Below, in pieces: positions 1 through 7,011 of a DNA stretch of 10,887 bases. The number at the start of each line of letters is the position of its first letter. Within the stretch, counting starts at the first letter, position 1. The notes beneath the pieces are model-generated. The model ran no database searches. It was not told the origin of the DNA and saw nothing but the letters and a program-made list of their open reading frames with translations. Source of the DNA: JAIOTH01 sp964486685 (GTDB lineage Bacteria; Patescibacteriota; Patescibacteriia; UBA1558; S5-K13); contig CAZAOE010000029.1 of NCBI GenBank assembly GCA_964486685.1, forward strand, positions 1-10,887, written 5' to 3'. A program made the translations under genes and the position numbers.

Positions 1-55
1 GCGCGCGTCGTTTGGGACGATGAGGTCGTGGGTTCGAGTCCCACCACCCCGACCA
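1..55 (+). tRNA. tRNA-Pro (anticodon UGG), 3' part
   Basis: This is the 3' two thirds of a tRNA; the acceptor 5' strand and D arm lie before the window. The anticodon stem is CGTCG (6-10) against CGATG (18-22), around the seven-base loop TTTGGGA, which places TGG at 13-15 with G at position 37. The T stem GTGGG (28-32) pairs perfectly with CCCAC (40-44) around TTCGAGT. The acceptor strand CACCCCG, discriminator A and encoded CCA follow at 45-55. The acceptor sequence and the anticodon both fit proline tRNA. The recombinase frame on the opposite strand runs through the whole visible part, and accessory DNA begins right after the CCA, so this gene is the likely integration site. Confidence 0.93.
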
Positions 56-60
56 AAGAT
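1..60. other. Probable element attachment-site junction at tRNA-Pro 3' end
   Basis: Inference from arrangement: a tRNA 3' end abuts a site-specific recombinase gene and AT-rich accessory genes, the usual picture of an attL/attR junction. Integration at a tRNA 3' end normally restores the tRNA, so the core is probably somewhere within the T arm and acceptor strand (about 28-55). I found no second copy of this sequence in the window, so the exact core cannot be set and the other junction must be elsewhere. tRNA targets are more typical of tyrosine integrases than of large serine recombinases. Confidence 0.55.
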
Positions 61-1805
61 GTTTTTTCACCACGAACTGATAGTTCTTGAACTATCTCTT
101 GGGGTAGTTTTAACTTGATATGTAAGCGGTGTGGAATTTCTTGTTTTTCTCTATAGATACCTGCTATGGTATCTTTTTTATTACGAGGACGAGAATAGAC
201 TACAATTTCTTCAATTAAAGTATGTAATATTTGATATATTTCATTCCTGTTTTTATATATATTATTTAGGGCTAGTTTATATTTATTTGAGAACAATTCT
301 AAACTTTCCGAATAGTCTTTTGATAAGGTATTTTCTGATATGCTTTTACGTGTATCTTTTATTTTTTCTTCATATTTTTTTAATTCTAGATTTGCTATAT
401 CCATTTCTTCTTTAAGTTTGGGCATATCTATATATCCGTGTTTGTGTTGTTCGCGAAGATTACTTTTTCTCCCAGGAATACCCTCATAGAGCTTAATATA
501 TTGTTTTTCTTGCATTTTTAGATGTTCAATGCCTTTCTGAGTTGATTTAAGTTTATTTTGATATTCAAATGTTGCTAAAGGGTTTTTAAGGAGTTTTTTT
601 GTGAAGTTTATAATATATTTTTCGATTTCTTCAGCTGGTAGTGGAATGGTTAAACATAAAGCATTTGCGTCGTATTTACTTTTATTTTTTCTACCACAAT
701 TATATGTATACGTATATTTACCATTTCTCATCTTTTTTCTAGTTCCTACCCAATGCCTCATTCCATTAGTTAAATCTCGCTCTGGATCATAACACGCATC
801 GCAGACAAGAAGCCCACTTAATAAATAGATGTGATTGCTTCGAGTAATGGGTCGTTCGTGCTTAATTTGTTTTAACATTCTTTGCACTTTTTCAAAGGAG
901 ATATTATCTATAATTTGTGGTATTGGATGTGGAGATAATTTCCATTGCTCTTTTGGTAAATTTTTATAGTCTTTCGATTTATTGTAATAGTAATTTCCTA
1001 TATAGATTTCGCTTGATAGTATTCTTCTTATTGCCGTAGGCGTCCAGTGGTGCGGTTTATTCATTTTTTTACTCTTCCCCTTTCTTTTTTCATAATGAAG
1101 AGCTGATACTTCTGGAGATAGGATTTGCATTAGTTTTAATTTTTTTGCAATTAACCCAAGGGTTAACTTGTCTTTTAAGAATAAATCAAAAATTAATTTT
1201 ACTATTTTTGCTTCTGGTTTAAAAATTTTTGCTTTTTTATCTTTATCTTTTTTATAGCCAAACATTGAAGCGTTGCCTAATATTACGCCCTTTTTTGCTG
1301 CTTCCTCACGACCTCCTCGTGTCCGTTCTTTTGTTGTTTCAATTTCAAGTTCGGCAATGACACCTATAATACCGAGCATAGCTTTTCCAAAAGGTGTTGA
1401 GGTATCAATACTTTCATTTACAGATAAAAACTTTATATTATTTTCTTCAAAAAATTCTATAACATCTAAAAGGATTTTTAGTTTTCTTGCGAACCGATCT
1501 ATTTTATAAACAGCAACAATGTCAAAGGGTTTATTGTCAGGAGGAGAGCTTATTATATCTTCTTTCAATCTTGCAAATTCTGGACGTTCGTCTATGTTTT
1601 TCGTTCCACTTACACCTTCTTCAACATAAATATATTCTTTTCCAGCGAAAACTAACTTGTTATCTAAATCCCTTCTTGATTGTATAAGGGCTCGAATAGC
1701 ACTTTCTTGCAAATCACGACCAAATTTTTCTACCTGTTCTTCGGTAGAAACTCTGATGTAGATTGCTACTTTTTGTATTTTTTGTTGTTTATTTATATCT
1801 TTCAT
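1..1805 (-). CDS. Large serine recombinase (site-specific integrase), 3' end off the left edge
   Basis: This frame is open from ATG (1805-1803) to the left edge, giving at least 601 aa, and it should catalyse integration and excision of the element. The N-terminal resolvase domain has the YIRVST motif with catalytic Ser20 and Arg18, then YKIDRFARK and an AELEIE...KERT helix. A recombinase domain follows (FGYKK... about residues 195-300). A zinc-ribbon-like region has cysteines in VCDACYD, YNCGRK and ALCLT, and a charged, probably coiled-coil C-terminal part comes after it. Family members are usually 450-700 aa. The visible C-terminus, VGVVGLEPTTSSSQTTR, is the complement of tRNA-Pro, and no stop occurs in the window. 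The gene is divergent from the HTH gene at 1922. Function is secure; the true C-terminus is unknown. Confidence 0.93.
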   Translation of the reverse strand, partial: MKDINKQQKIQKVAIYIRVSTEEQVEKFGRDLQESAIRALIQSRRDLDNKLVFAGKEYIYVEEGVSGTKNIDERPEFARLKEDIISSPPDNKPFDIVAVYKIDRFARKLKILLDVIEFFEENNIKFLSVNESIDTSTPFGKAMLGIIGVIAELEIETTKERTRGGREEAAKKGVILGNASMFGYKKDKDKKAKIFKPEAKIVKLIFDLFLKDKLTLGLIAKKLKLMQILSPEVSALHYEKRKGKSKKMNKPHHWTPTAIRRILSSEIYIGNYYYNKSKDYKNLPKEQWKLSPHPIPQIIDNISFEKVQRMLKQIKHERPITRSNHIYLLSGLLVCDACYDPERDLTNGMRHWVGTRKKMRNGKYTYTYNCGRKNKSKYDANALCLTIPLPAEEIEKYIINFTKKLLKNPLATFEYQNKLKSTQKGIEHLKMQEKQYIKLYEGIPGRKSNLREQHKHGYIDMPKLKEEMDIANLELKKYEEKIKDTRKSISENTLSKDYSESLELFSNKYKLALNNIYKNRNEIYQILHTLIEEIVVYSRPRNKKDTIAGIYREKQEIPHRLHIKLKLPQEIVQELSVRGEKTSLVGVVGLEPTTSSSQTTR

Positions 1806-1921
1806 TTATATTTAATGAAATGGGAGATGTAGTATAGAACTATATATCCATACCTTTTCACCTATTGATTTATAATTAAATAGTTGTAAACTTATAGTAA
1901 GTTATATTTAATGAAAAAGCA
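1806..1921. promoter_or_regulatory. Divergent promoter/operator region with 15-bp direct repeat
   Basis: This spacer separates the recombinase and HTH genes. The sequence TTATATTTAATGAAA occurs twice without mismatch, at 1806-1820 directly before the recombinase start and at 1902-1916 five bases before the HTH start. The left copy also lies in an inverted repeat, TTTCATT (1800-1806) against AATGAAA (1814-1820). A leftward -10 candidate, TATACT, is the complement of 1831-1836 and would put the left copy between transcription start and ATG. I see no convincing -35 boxes. The arrangement suggests shared control of both genes, perhaps by the HTH protein, but that is inference. Confidence 0.5.
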
Positions 1922-2110
1922 ATGAATGAATTAAAAAATTTACCCAATATGCTCACTTTAAAGCAAGTAAGCCATATTTTGAACGTGCACCCAAATACTC
2001 TCCGTAATTGGGACAATAAGGGCGTTTTAAGAGCTATAAGGTATGGCACTCGGAGTGATAGACGTTATCATAAGGAAGATATAATTAATTTTATTAAACA
2101 CAAAAAATGA
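1922..2110 (+). CDS. Small MerR/excisionase-type helix-turn-helix protein
   Basis: This 62-aa protein is essentially one winged HTH domain of the MerR/excisionase (HTH_17) type. LTLKQVSHILNVHPNTLRNW forms the helix-turn-helix at about residues 12-31, and the wing follows with RYGTRSDRRYHKEDIINFI. It should bind DNA. Its place next to and divergent from the recombinase fits a recombination directionality factor or a regulator of the intergenic operator. Its stop overlaps the next start in ATGA, so it is probably co-translated with the nuclease gene and could instead regulate that module. The ATG at 1922 follows an AT-rich leader with no clear ribosome binding site. The fold assignment is solid; the role is undecided. 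Confidence 0.85.
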   Translation: MNELKNLPNMLTLKQVSHILNVHPNTLRNWDNKGVLRAIRYGTRSDRRYHKEDIINFIKHKK

Positions 2111-3582
2111 TTAATAAGATAGAACCACAAACATTTTCACAGTTCTTTAAAAAGAATAAAAATCAGTATGAATTAGATTTTGTTGATATACCAATAAATA
2201 ATGGCGATATACCCTTATTTATTGATCCCTATGCTATTTCAAAAAGAAGTGATAAGTGGTCTATAGAATGCCATAATTTAATTGTAGATTTTTTTCAAGA
2301 AGTGGTGGATTTAATAAAGGATGGACAAAAGAAAAGGGCAATTTATATGTTATCTGGTTTGAGGGAACCAAATCAAATTCATTTTGGCTTATCTCGTGGT
2401 TCAATTGCACGTGGACGTGGAGTGGGAAGCATTCAAGCACTAAGTTTGTATAAAGGATTAGAAGAAAGTTCGGCGGTAAAAACAGGATTTTTAAAAAATA
2501 TTGAAGATTGTGAATTATTAATTGATGGAATTGGACGAGACAAAATATCTGATATTACAACCAATATAATAAAAAAACATTTAATAGAATATACAAAATA
2601 TCAATGTGTTTTATTTAATATACCAGTTCATCAAGTATCTAGTGGTTCTTTGTGGGACGCAGAACAGGGCAAATGGACGAATGATTACGTTAATTTACCA
2701 ATTTGTAATGATGAAAGTATAATTTTGGTGCCTAAAATGATAGCTCGATTTGATATGGTTTTTAATCATCAAGAATATTATCGACATTTTGTTTTAAATT
2801 TTTTACAAGCTGAGCATTTGAATGCAAATTCATCATTGGTAAGGACATTAAAGGATGGCACAAAAAAAGAACCAACTAAAAAATCATTAAAAGAGGTTTA
2901 TCCTCTCTCAAAGACATATCTTTATGATTTTTCAAAGGAACATCCAGAAGTTTTTGAAAGCTACAAAAAAGAAAAGGCAAAAATTTTTAATTCAATACTT
3001 AACGAAACAAGTAACGAAGATATTACGTCTTTGATTGAAGAAAAAGAATTTGATTTTAATAATTTAATAAAAAAGTTTGCTGAGATACCTACTGGGAACA
3101 AAACAGCGACTGATTTTCATAACCATATTAAAGGCGTGCTGACTGCTATTTTTTATCCATATCTTGTAAATCCTATAAAGGAAAAGGAAATACATAAAGG
3201 AAGAAAACGTATTGATTTGTGTTATGATAATGCTGCTAAAAATGGATTTTTTATACATTTAGTTATTAATAAACAAGTGCCAGCTCCATATGTTTTTATG
3301 GAATGTAAAAATTATAAAGATGACCCACAAAATCCGGAGTTGGATCAATTGTCTGGTAGATTTTCAAAGATTAGAGGTAGGTTTGGTTTTCTAATATGTA
3401 GAAAATTTAATAATAAGGATTTATTTATTGAAAGGTGTAAAGACACGGCAAAGGATGATCGTGGTTTTATATTACCATTAGACGATGAAGATTTGATAAC
3501 TCTTTTAGAATATAAAAGAGATAAAAATGAAAAGGGGATAAATGATTTTCTCGAAGAACGTTATAAGAAATTAGTTATGTAA
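2107..3582 (+). CDS. PD-(D/E)XK-type nuclease-domain protein, candidate defence effector
   Basis: This 491-aa protein has two parts. The N-terminal two thirds resemble an uncharacterised family I recall from restriction and defence islands: DIPLFIDPYAI (34-44), LREPNQIHFGLSRG (85-98), GRGVGSIQA (103-111), a GIGRDKISDITTNII stretch (141-155) and SSGSLWD (178-184). The C-terminal part looks like a PD-(D/E)XK nuclease core: Asp370 in RKRIDL, Glu399-Cys-Lys401 in VFMECKNY (the ExK motif) and Gln414 in a following helix. DNA or RNA cleavage is therefore likely, with the substrate unknown. The start overlaps the HTH gene by four bases, and the Schlafen-domain gene begins two bases after its stop, so the three genes should form one operon. 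No signal peptide or membrane segment is seen. Confidence 0.75.
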   Translation: MINKIEPQTFSQFFKKNKNQYELDFVDIPINNGDIPLFIDPYAISKRSDKWSIECHNLIVDFFQEVVDLIKDGQKKRAIYMLSGLREPNQIHFGLSRGSIARGRGVGSIQALSLYKGLEESSAVKTGFLKNIEDCELLIDGIGRDKISDITTNIIKKHLIEYTKYQCVLFNIPVHQVSSGSLWDAEQGKWTNDYVNLPICNDESIILVPKMIARFDMVFNHQEYYRHFVLNFLQAEHLNANSSLVRTLKDGTKKEPTKKSLKEVYPLSKTYLYDFSKEHPEVFESYKKEKAKIFNSILNETSNEDITSLIEEKEFDFNNLIKKFAEIPTGNKTATDFHNHIKGVLTAIFYPYLVNPIKEKEIHKGRKRIDLCYDNAAKNGFFIHLVINKQVPAPYVFMECKNYKDDPQNPELDQLSGRFSKIRGRFGFLICRKFNNKDLFIERCKDTAKDDRGFILPLDDEDLITLLEYKRDKNEKGINDFLEERYKKLVM

Positions 3583-3584
3583 GA

Positions 3585-4931
3585 ATGTTTAATAAACCAA
3601 TAGCACAATTAAAAGAAGAAGATATTCAGGCTCTCGTTGATAACAAAGAAAGAGAGAGTTCTATTTTGGAATATAAGCAAGAAATTTCTGGTACAGATCG
3701 TGAAAAAAAAGAAATTTCTAAAGATATTTCAGCAATGGCTAATACAGAAGGTGGCTATTTAATCATAGGAATTCAAGAAGATAATAGTCGCGCAAATGCT
3801 ATTATTGGAACTCCAAAAACTATTGGGAAACAACCAGTTGAGGCTTGGATTGAGAATGTTCTGATTACGAATGTTAGACCTAAGATAATTATTACACCAA
3901 AGGTAATCACTTTGGCTTCTATTTCAGATCGCGTTCTTATAGTAATACATATACCACAAAGTTCTAAACGTCCTCATATGGTCATTACAGATGGTCGTAA
4001 TGCTTATTATACGCGTCATAATTATCAAGCAACCTATGCCGATGAACACGAGGTTAGATCAATGTTTTTAGAAAGTAAAAATTTAGGTGATAAAATGGAA
4101 ACTTTTTTGAATACTCGTAATCTTATTAATCCATTGGACGACAATTTTGCTATTACACCACTATCAAAACAATTATCAAAATCTCTAAGACAAACACGTG
4201 AATTGCCGGAGAATTTTAATGGTAATCCTTTTATTATGTTTTCTGCTTGTCCTCGTTATTTGGAAGAAAGAGTAGATATAGCTTCTTCTGATTTTCGAAC
4301 TTGGCTGGAGACAAATGATCAAATTAATCTTTTTGGGCTCAATATTGATTTTTTAGATTATGATAAAACTGTTTCAGCAGACAGTATTCGTTCTGTAAAA
4401 AAAATTCAATTAGAAAATGACCAGGAGGTATTAACATATAGGTATTTGGAAATTTTTCGTAATGGATATTTAGAAAATGGAATTAGCTCTGAAATAATGT
4501 GGCCACATAAAGAACTTGGTTTAATGTTTCAAATTGCATATTTTACAGCGGCATTTTGGTTATTTATGAAGTTTATTTGTAAATTATATGAACATATTGG
4601 CTATTTAGATGAAATTAATTTAATAACATCCTTGGTCGATGTGGAAAATGTAACACTTCACGGTTTTGGAAAAAAGAATGAAAAAGAAAAATGGGCTCAA
4701 CCTTATGGTTTTTCATTTTATACTGATAAAACACCAACCTGTAAACAAAAGAATGTAAGAATAGAAAGAAGTATACTTGCTTCTGAGCTTAATGAAGAAA
4801 ATATAGAAAAAATAGTTAAGGAAGTATCTAAAAGAGTATCTAATGCTTTTGGTGAAAGTATCGCAAAATGTTTTGATAATAATAATAATTTTGATACTAA
4901 TAAAATTAGAGGTTTTCGAAATGTTTATTAA
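3585..4931 (+). CDS. Schlafen/AlbA_2-domain protein, partner of the upstream nuclease
   Basis: This 448-aa protein starts two bases after the nuclease gene. The N-terminal 150 residues match the AlbA_2 (Schlafen core, formerly AAA_4) domain: ESSILEYKQ with Glu24, Glu29 and Lys31, the signature ISAMANTEGGYLIIGIQED, then VLIVIHIPQSSKRPH and YYTRHNYQATYA. Schlafen-core proteins include RNA- and tRNA-cleaving enzymes and several defence proteins, and the conserved E...LEYK residues suggest that this copy is active. The C-terminal 300 residues are not recognised; they contain a hydrophobic stretch, MFQIAYFTAAFWLFMKFI, that could be buried or membrane-associated. Coupling to a PD-(D/E)XK protein suggests a two-component system. 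The domain call is firm; the function is inferred. Confidence 0.8.
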   Translation: MFNKPIAQLKEEDIQALVDNKERESSILEYKQEISGTDREKKEISKDISAMANTEGGYLIIGIQEDNSRANAIIGTPKTIGKQPVEAWIENVLITNVRPKIIITPKVITLASISDRVLIVIHIPQSSKRPHMVITDGRNAYYTRHNYQATYADEHEVRSMFLESKNLGDKMETFLNTRNLINPLDDNFAITPLSKQLSKSLRQTRELPENFNGNPFIMFSACPRYLEERVDIASSDFRTWLETNDQINLFGLNIDFLDYDKTVSADSIRSVKKIQLENDQEVLTYRYLEIFRNGYLENGISSEIMWPHKELGLMFQIAYFTAAFWLFMKFICKLYEHIGYLDEINLITSLVDVENVTLHGFGKKNEKEKWAQPYGFSFYTDKTPTCKQKNVRIERSILASELNEENIEKIVKEVSKRVSNAFGESIAKCFDNNNNFDTNKIRGFRNVY

Positions 4932-4950
4932 TTAAATTTATAATCAACAA

Positions 4951-4990
4951 TTGAAATTATTTACACAATTATCATAATTTAAGTTATAAT
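4951..4990 (+). promoter_or_regulatory. Candidate promoter before the GC-rich RNA island
   Basis: A consensus -10 box, TATAAT, lies at 4985-4990. TTTACA at 4960-4965 (19-bp spacing) is a possible -35, and TTGAAA at 4951-4956 could serve a weaker CATAAT at 4973-4978. A start about seven bases after TATAAT would begin a transcript at about 4997, just where the AT-rich sequence gives way to the structured GC-rich stretch. The -10 is good; the spacing is long. Confidence 0.45.
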
Positions 4991-4997
4991 ATAAATA

Positions 4998-5190
4998 ACA
5001 ATGATGCCTAACCCCTATATCATTTGGCGATTTCCGATGTAAGGTATGGCAAAGATAAAACCCTACGCGAATAAAGATGGTCTTCTGACCGGCACTTATT
5101 CGCGTAGGTTTATGCCTGAAAGGGCGTAGGACAGTTCTGAAAGGGATTGTCGTCGTGTCAGGAGGCCTTTTTTGTCCTCAAATCAACAAT
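4998..5190 (+). ncRNA. Candidate structured RNA or regulatory leader
   Basis: This is a GC-rich island (56 of 120 bases GC at 5041-5160) in roughly 25 percent GC surroundings. A 13-bp perfect inverted repeat pairs CCTACGCGAATAA (5062-5074) with TTATTCGCGTAGG (5096-5108). Outward it extends through AAAC/GTTT after one bulge and GGCA (5048-5051)/TGCC (5113-5116). The loop holds a GGTC-TTCT-GACC hairpin (5079-5090). A second set of helices pairs CCTGA (5115-5119) with TCAGG (5158-5162), GGCG (5123-5126) with CGTC (5151-5154) and ACAG (5131-5134) with TTGT (5147-5150), and is followed by six T at 5168-5173. It does not match tmRNA, RNase P, SRP or 6S hallmarks, nor any riboswitch I know. It may be a free RNA or the leader of the membrane-protein gene at 5210. 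Confidence 0.55.
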
Positions 5191-5205
5191 TAAAACCTAC
5201 GCGAA
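5062..5205. repeat. Three-copy CCTACGCGAA motif (two direct, one inverted)
   Basis: The motif CCTACGCGAA occurs directly at 5062-5071 and at 5195-5204, and inverted at 5099-5108. AAACCTACGCGAA at 5193-5205 is perfectly complementary to TTCGCGTAGGTTT at 5099-5111, so the inverted copy can pair with either direct copy. The third copy ends five bases before the ATG at 5210. The direct copies could also be the ends of a small inserted element, but I see no transposon hallmarks. Confidence 0.75.
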
Positions 5206-5209
5206 ACAT

Positions 5210-5617
5210 ATGAAAAATAAAATTAAAAACATACTACTTTGGCTTGCAGTTTTTCCTGCTTCATTGGCTGGTATGGTATTGTCCTCTTTTCTTTGGCATC
5301 TTATTCACAATTTAACAGCCGGGAGGTATATTGACTTAAATTCTTGGTTAAATATTATTTATGTTGAACTTGTAAGTAATCTTATTGCAGGGTTTGTTTT
5401 TGTTTTAATTGCTTATAAAATTGCACCAAATAATAAAAAAATAACAGCAATTATTTTTACAGCTTTTTTAATACTTATAAGCGGGGCATCACTATTCATT
5501 GTAAATTATATGACAAAAGAATACTTTACTAACATTGGAATAATAGGAACTATTGCCGGCTCAATAATTTGTTGTATTGGTATTTATAAAGGCGACTTTG
5601 ACAAAAAGCTTTCTTAA
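5210..5617 (+). CDS. Four-TM membrane protein of unknown function
   Basis: This 135-aa protein has four predicted membrane segments at about residues 8-30, 48-70, 78-100 and 107-127, joined by short loops, and a lysine-rich N-terminus (MKNKIKN). I do not recognise the family; the layout resembles small integral membrane proteins without catalytic motifs. I chose the ATG at 5210. An in-frame TTG at 5147 would add 21 residues, but it lies inside the GC-rich structured region and the added residues are not membrane- or signal-like. The gene directly follows the candidate leader RNA, whose third repeat copy sits immediately before the start, so expression may depend on RNA folding. Confidence 0.75.
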   Translation: MKNKIKNILLWLAVFPASLAGMVLSSFLWHLIHNLTAGRYIDLNSWLNIIYVELVSNLIAGFVFVLIAYKIAPNNKKITAIIFTAFLILISGASLFIVNYMTKEYFTNIGIIGTIAGSIICCIGIYKGDFDKKLS

Positions 5618-5644
5618 ATAAAATAACAAATAATAGATTTATAA

Positions 5645-5821
5645 ATGTTACAATTGCCAAAAGAAAGTATTTTAGAATTTCAAAAAATATTTGAGAAAGA
5701 ACGCGGTAAAAAGATATCTTTTACTGAGGCCACTGAGGCTGCAAATAATCTGATTGGATTTTTTGACTTGTTACTTAAAATCGATATGAGAAATAAGAAA
5801 AATGTTAAAAAAGAGAAATAA
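5645..5821 (+). CDS. Small helical protein, conserved short family (copy 1)
   Basis: This 58-aa protein begins LPKESILEFQKIFEKERGKK, followed by ISFTEATEAANNLIGFFDLLLKI and a lysine-rich tail. It should form two helices linked near residue 20. The same pattern (I..FQ.. then I....A.E, then a hydrophobic helix) is seen in the protein at 7605, so the two are paralogues without gaps over about 40 residues. I recall this short family as common in candidate-phyla genomes, where it has no assigned function. The start is the only ATG in frame. It ends just before the ATG at 5826. Confidence 0.7.
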   Translation: MLQLPKESILEFQKIFEKERGKKISFTEATEAANNLIGFFDLLLKIDMRNKKNVKKEK

Positions 5822-5825
5822 ATAT

Positions 5826-6794
5826 ATGGATAAAAATTATAAAATTGAATTAAGTAAATTTGAACTTTTGGTATTAACACTTTCGCGAAAGATAAAAATA
5901 ACAACAAAAATACTTATTAAATCAAAATTTGCTAGAATTTTAATATTAGTATTTATTTTGATTTTTGTATTAGTAGGTGCTTTGTTCTTTATCAAAAGTT
6001 TTAATTATATATCAAAAGGTGATGTTTTGTATAAGAATGTTAAATATGAACTATCTTTAGAAAAATATGAATTAGCTAATCGATGGTGGATTTTTGATCG
6101 TATTAATCCTAAATTACAAAATAATAGTTTGTTGATAAAAATTCGGAAAGCTCAAATAATGGTAAAATCAACTGAGTATTATGAACAGGGTAAGAAGGAT
6201 TTTGAAGAAGGTCGTTATGCTAATGCAAAATTGAATTTAAATAATATGGCAGAAAATGACCCGAGAAACTCAGAAGTAAAAAATATTTTATTGAAAATCG
6301 ATGAAATCGAAACTATAGTTAAAGTTGATGAAAATAAAAGTATAATGTCAATTTCTTCTCCTAATGAACCTATTATTTTAGATGAACCTGTCGTTCCAGT
6401 TTTAGCACCAGAACCTGAACCAGTGCCAATAGTATATTTAAATCTCAACAAACCCTATATTTCTAAAAATAATATGACAGTAACAGTTACTAGTATAGAG
6501 AAGATTGAAGAAACTAATTCTTATGAGTATACCATCTCTTATAAACAAGAGAATAAAATTATCGATAAAGAACTTGAAGAAGGGACCTTTAAAATATTTT
6601 TTGATGATAATACAGGTTTAAATCAGTATGGATTTTTTGATAAATTATTTCCCGGTGAAAGTAAATCAAGAACCTATACGTTCGAATACCTGAAAGAACA
6701 AAAACCTTTTGTTATTGAATTTAATGATCATAATGATACTGGATTTTTTAGAAATCAGCCAGCAGTAGACACACTCAAATGGAGAGTAGATTAG
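5826..6794 (+). CDS. Membrane-anchored TPR-like protein with C-terminal beta domain
   Basis: This 322-aa protein has a cytoplasmic N-terminus, one membrane helix at about residues 37-57 and a helical TPR-like region at about 62-165 (YEQGKKDFEEGRYANAKLNL is a typical TPR helix pair). A Pro/Glu-rich linker follows at 179-203, then a C-terminal beta-rich domain (204-322) resembling the DUF4352/telokin-like fold. The bulk should lie outside the membrane. I use the ATG at 5826, in the AATATATG context shared with three other genes here; an ATG at 5802 would add eight basic residues and overlap the small gene upstream. The function is unknown; the build suits surface scaffolding or envelope protein interaction. 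Confidence 0.78.
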   Translation: MDKNYKIELSKFELLVLTLSRKIKITTKILIKSKFARILILVFILIFVLVGALFFIKSFNYISKGDVLYKNVKYELSLEKYELANRWWIFDRINPKLQNNSLLIKIRKAQIMVKSTEYYEQGKKDFEEGRYANAKLNLNNMAENDPRNSEVKNILLKIDEIETIVKVDENKSIMSISSPNEPIILDEPVVPVLAPEPEPVPIVYLNLNKPYISKNNMTVTVTSIEKIEETNSYEYTISYKQENKIIDKELEEGTFKIFFDDNTGLNQYGFFDKLFPGESKSRTYTFEYLKEQKPFVIEFNDHNDTGFFRNQPAVDTLKWRVD

Positions 6795-7011
6795 TATTGT
6801 AAATATACAATGAATGGCAGAGAGATAAGATTAAAAGATGTTTTAGCCTTCAAACACTACTGTCTATTTAGAATTTAGAAAAAGCATATTTGGGGATTTT
6901 TTCTTATTTGATTTTTATCAGTAAAAGTGTAAACATTAAACTAAAGTTAGAGATTTTGTGAAGGGATATTTAAATATTAAAAAATAAGATTTATTAAATA
7001 ATTATAAAATT
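6795..7011. other. 217-bp intergenic spacer
   Basis: Immediately after the TAG stop lies a small hairpin, ATTGTA (6796-6801) with TACAAT (6806-6811), without a T-run. The rest is AT-rich. TATAAA occurs at 7003-7008, too close to the ATG at 7012 to be its -10 box. I see no gene and no confident promoter. Confidence 0.4.

Noticed and set aside
131..1687. Plus-strand frames opposite the recombinase
   Set aside because: They are antisense shadows of a long frame with clear serine recombinase motifs and have no domain features.
4998..5190. Known RNA such as tmRNA, RNase P, SRP RNA or 6S RNA
   Set aside because: The diagnostic sequences (CCA end with tag frame, RNase P core, SRP tetraloop region, 6S closing stem) are not present.
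5147..5209. N-terminal extension of the four-TM protein from a TTG start
   Set aside because: The extension lies in the GC-rich structured region, is unlike a signal or membrane segment, and an ATG at 5210 gives a normal lysine-rich start.
6810..6878. 22-aa frame after the TPR-like gene
   Set aside because: Too short, no promoter, and nothing conserved that I recognise.
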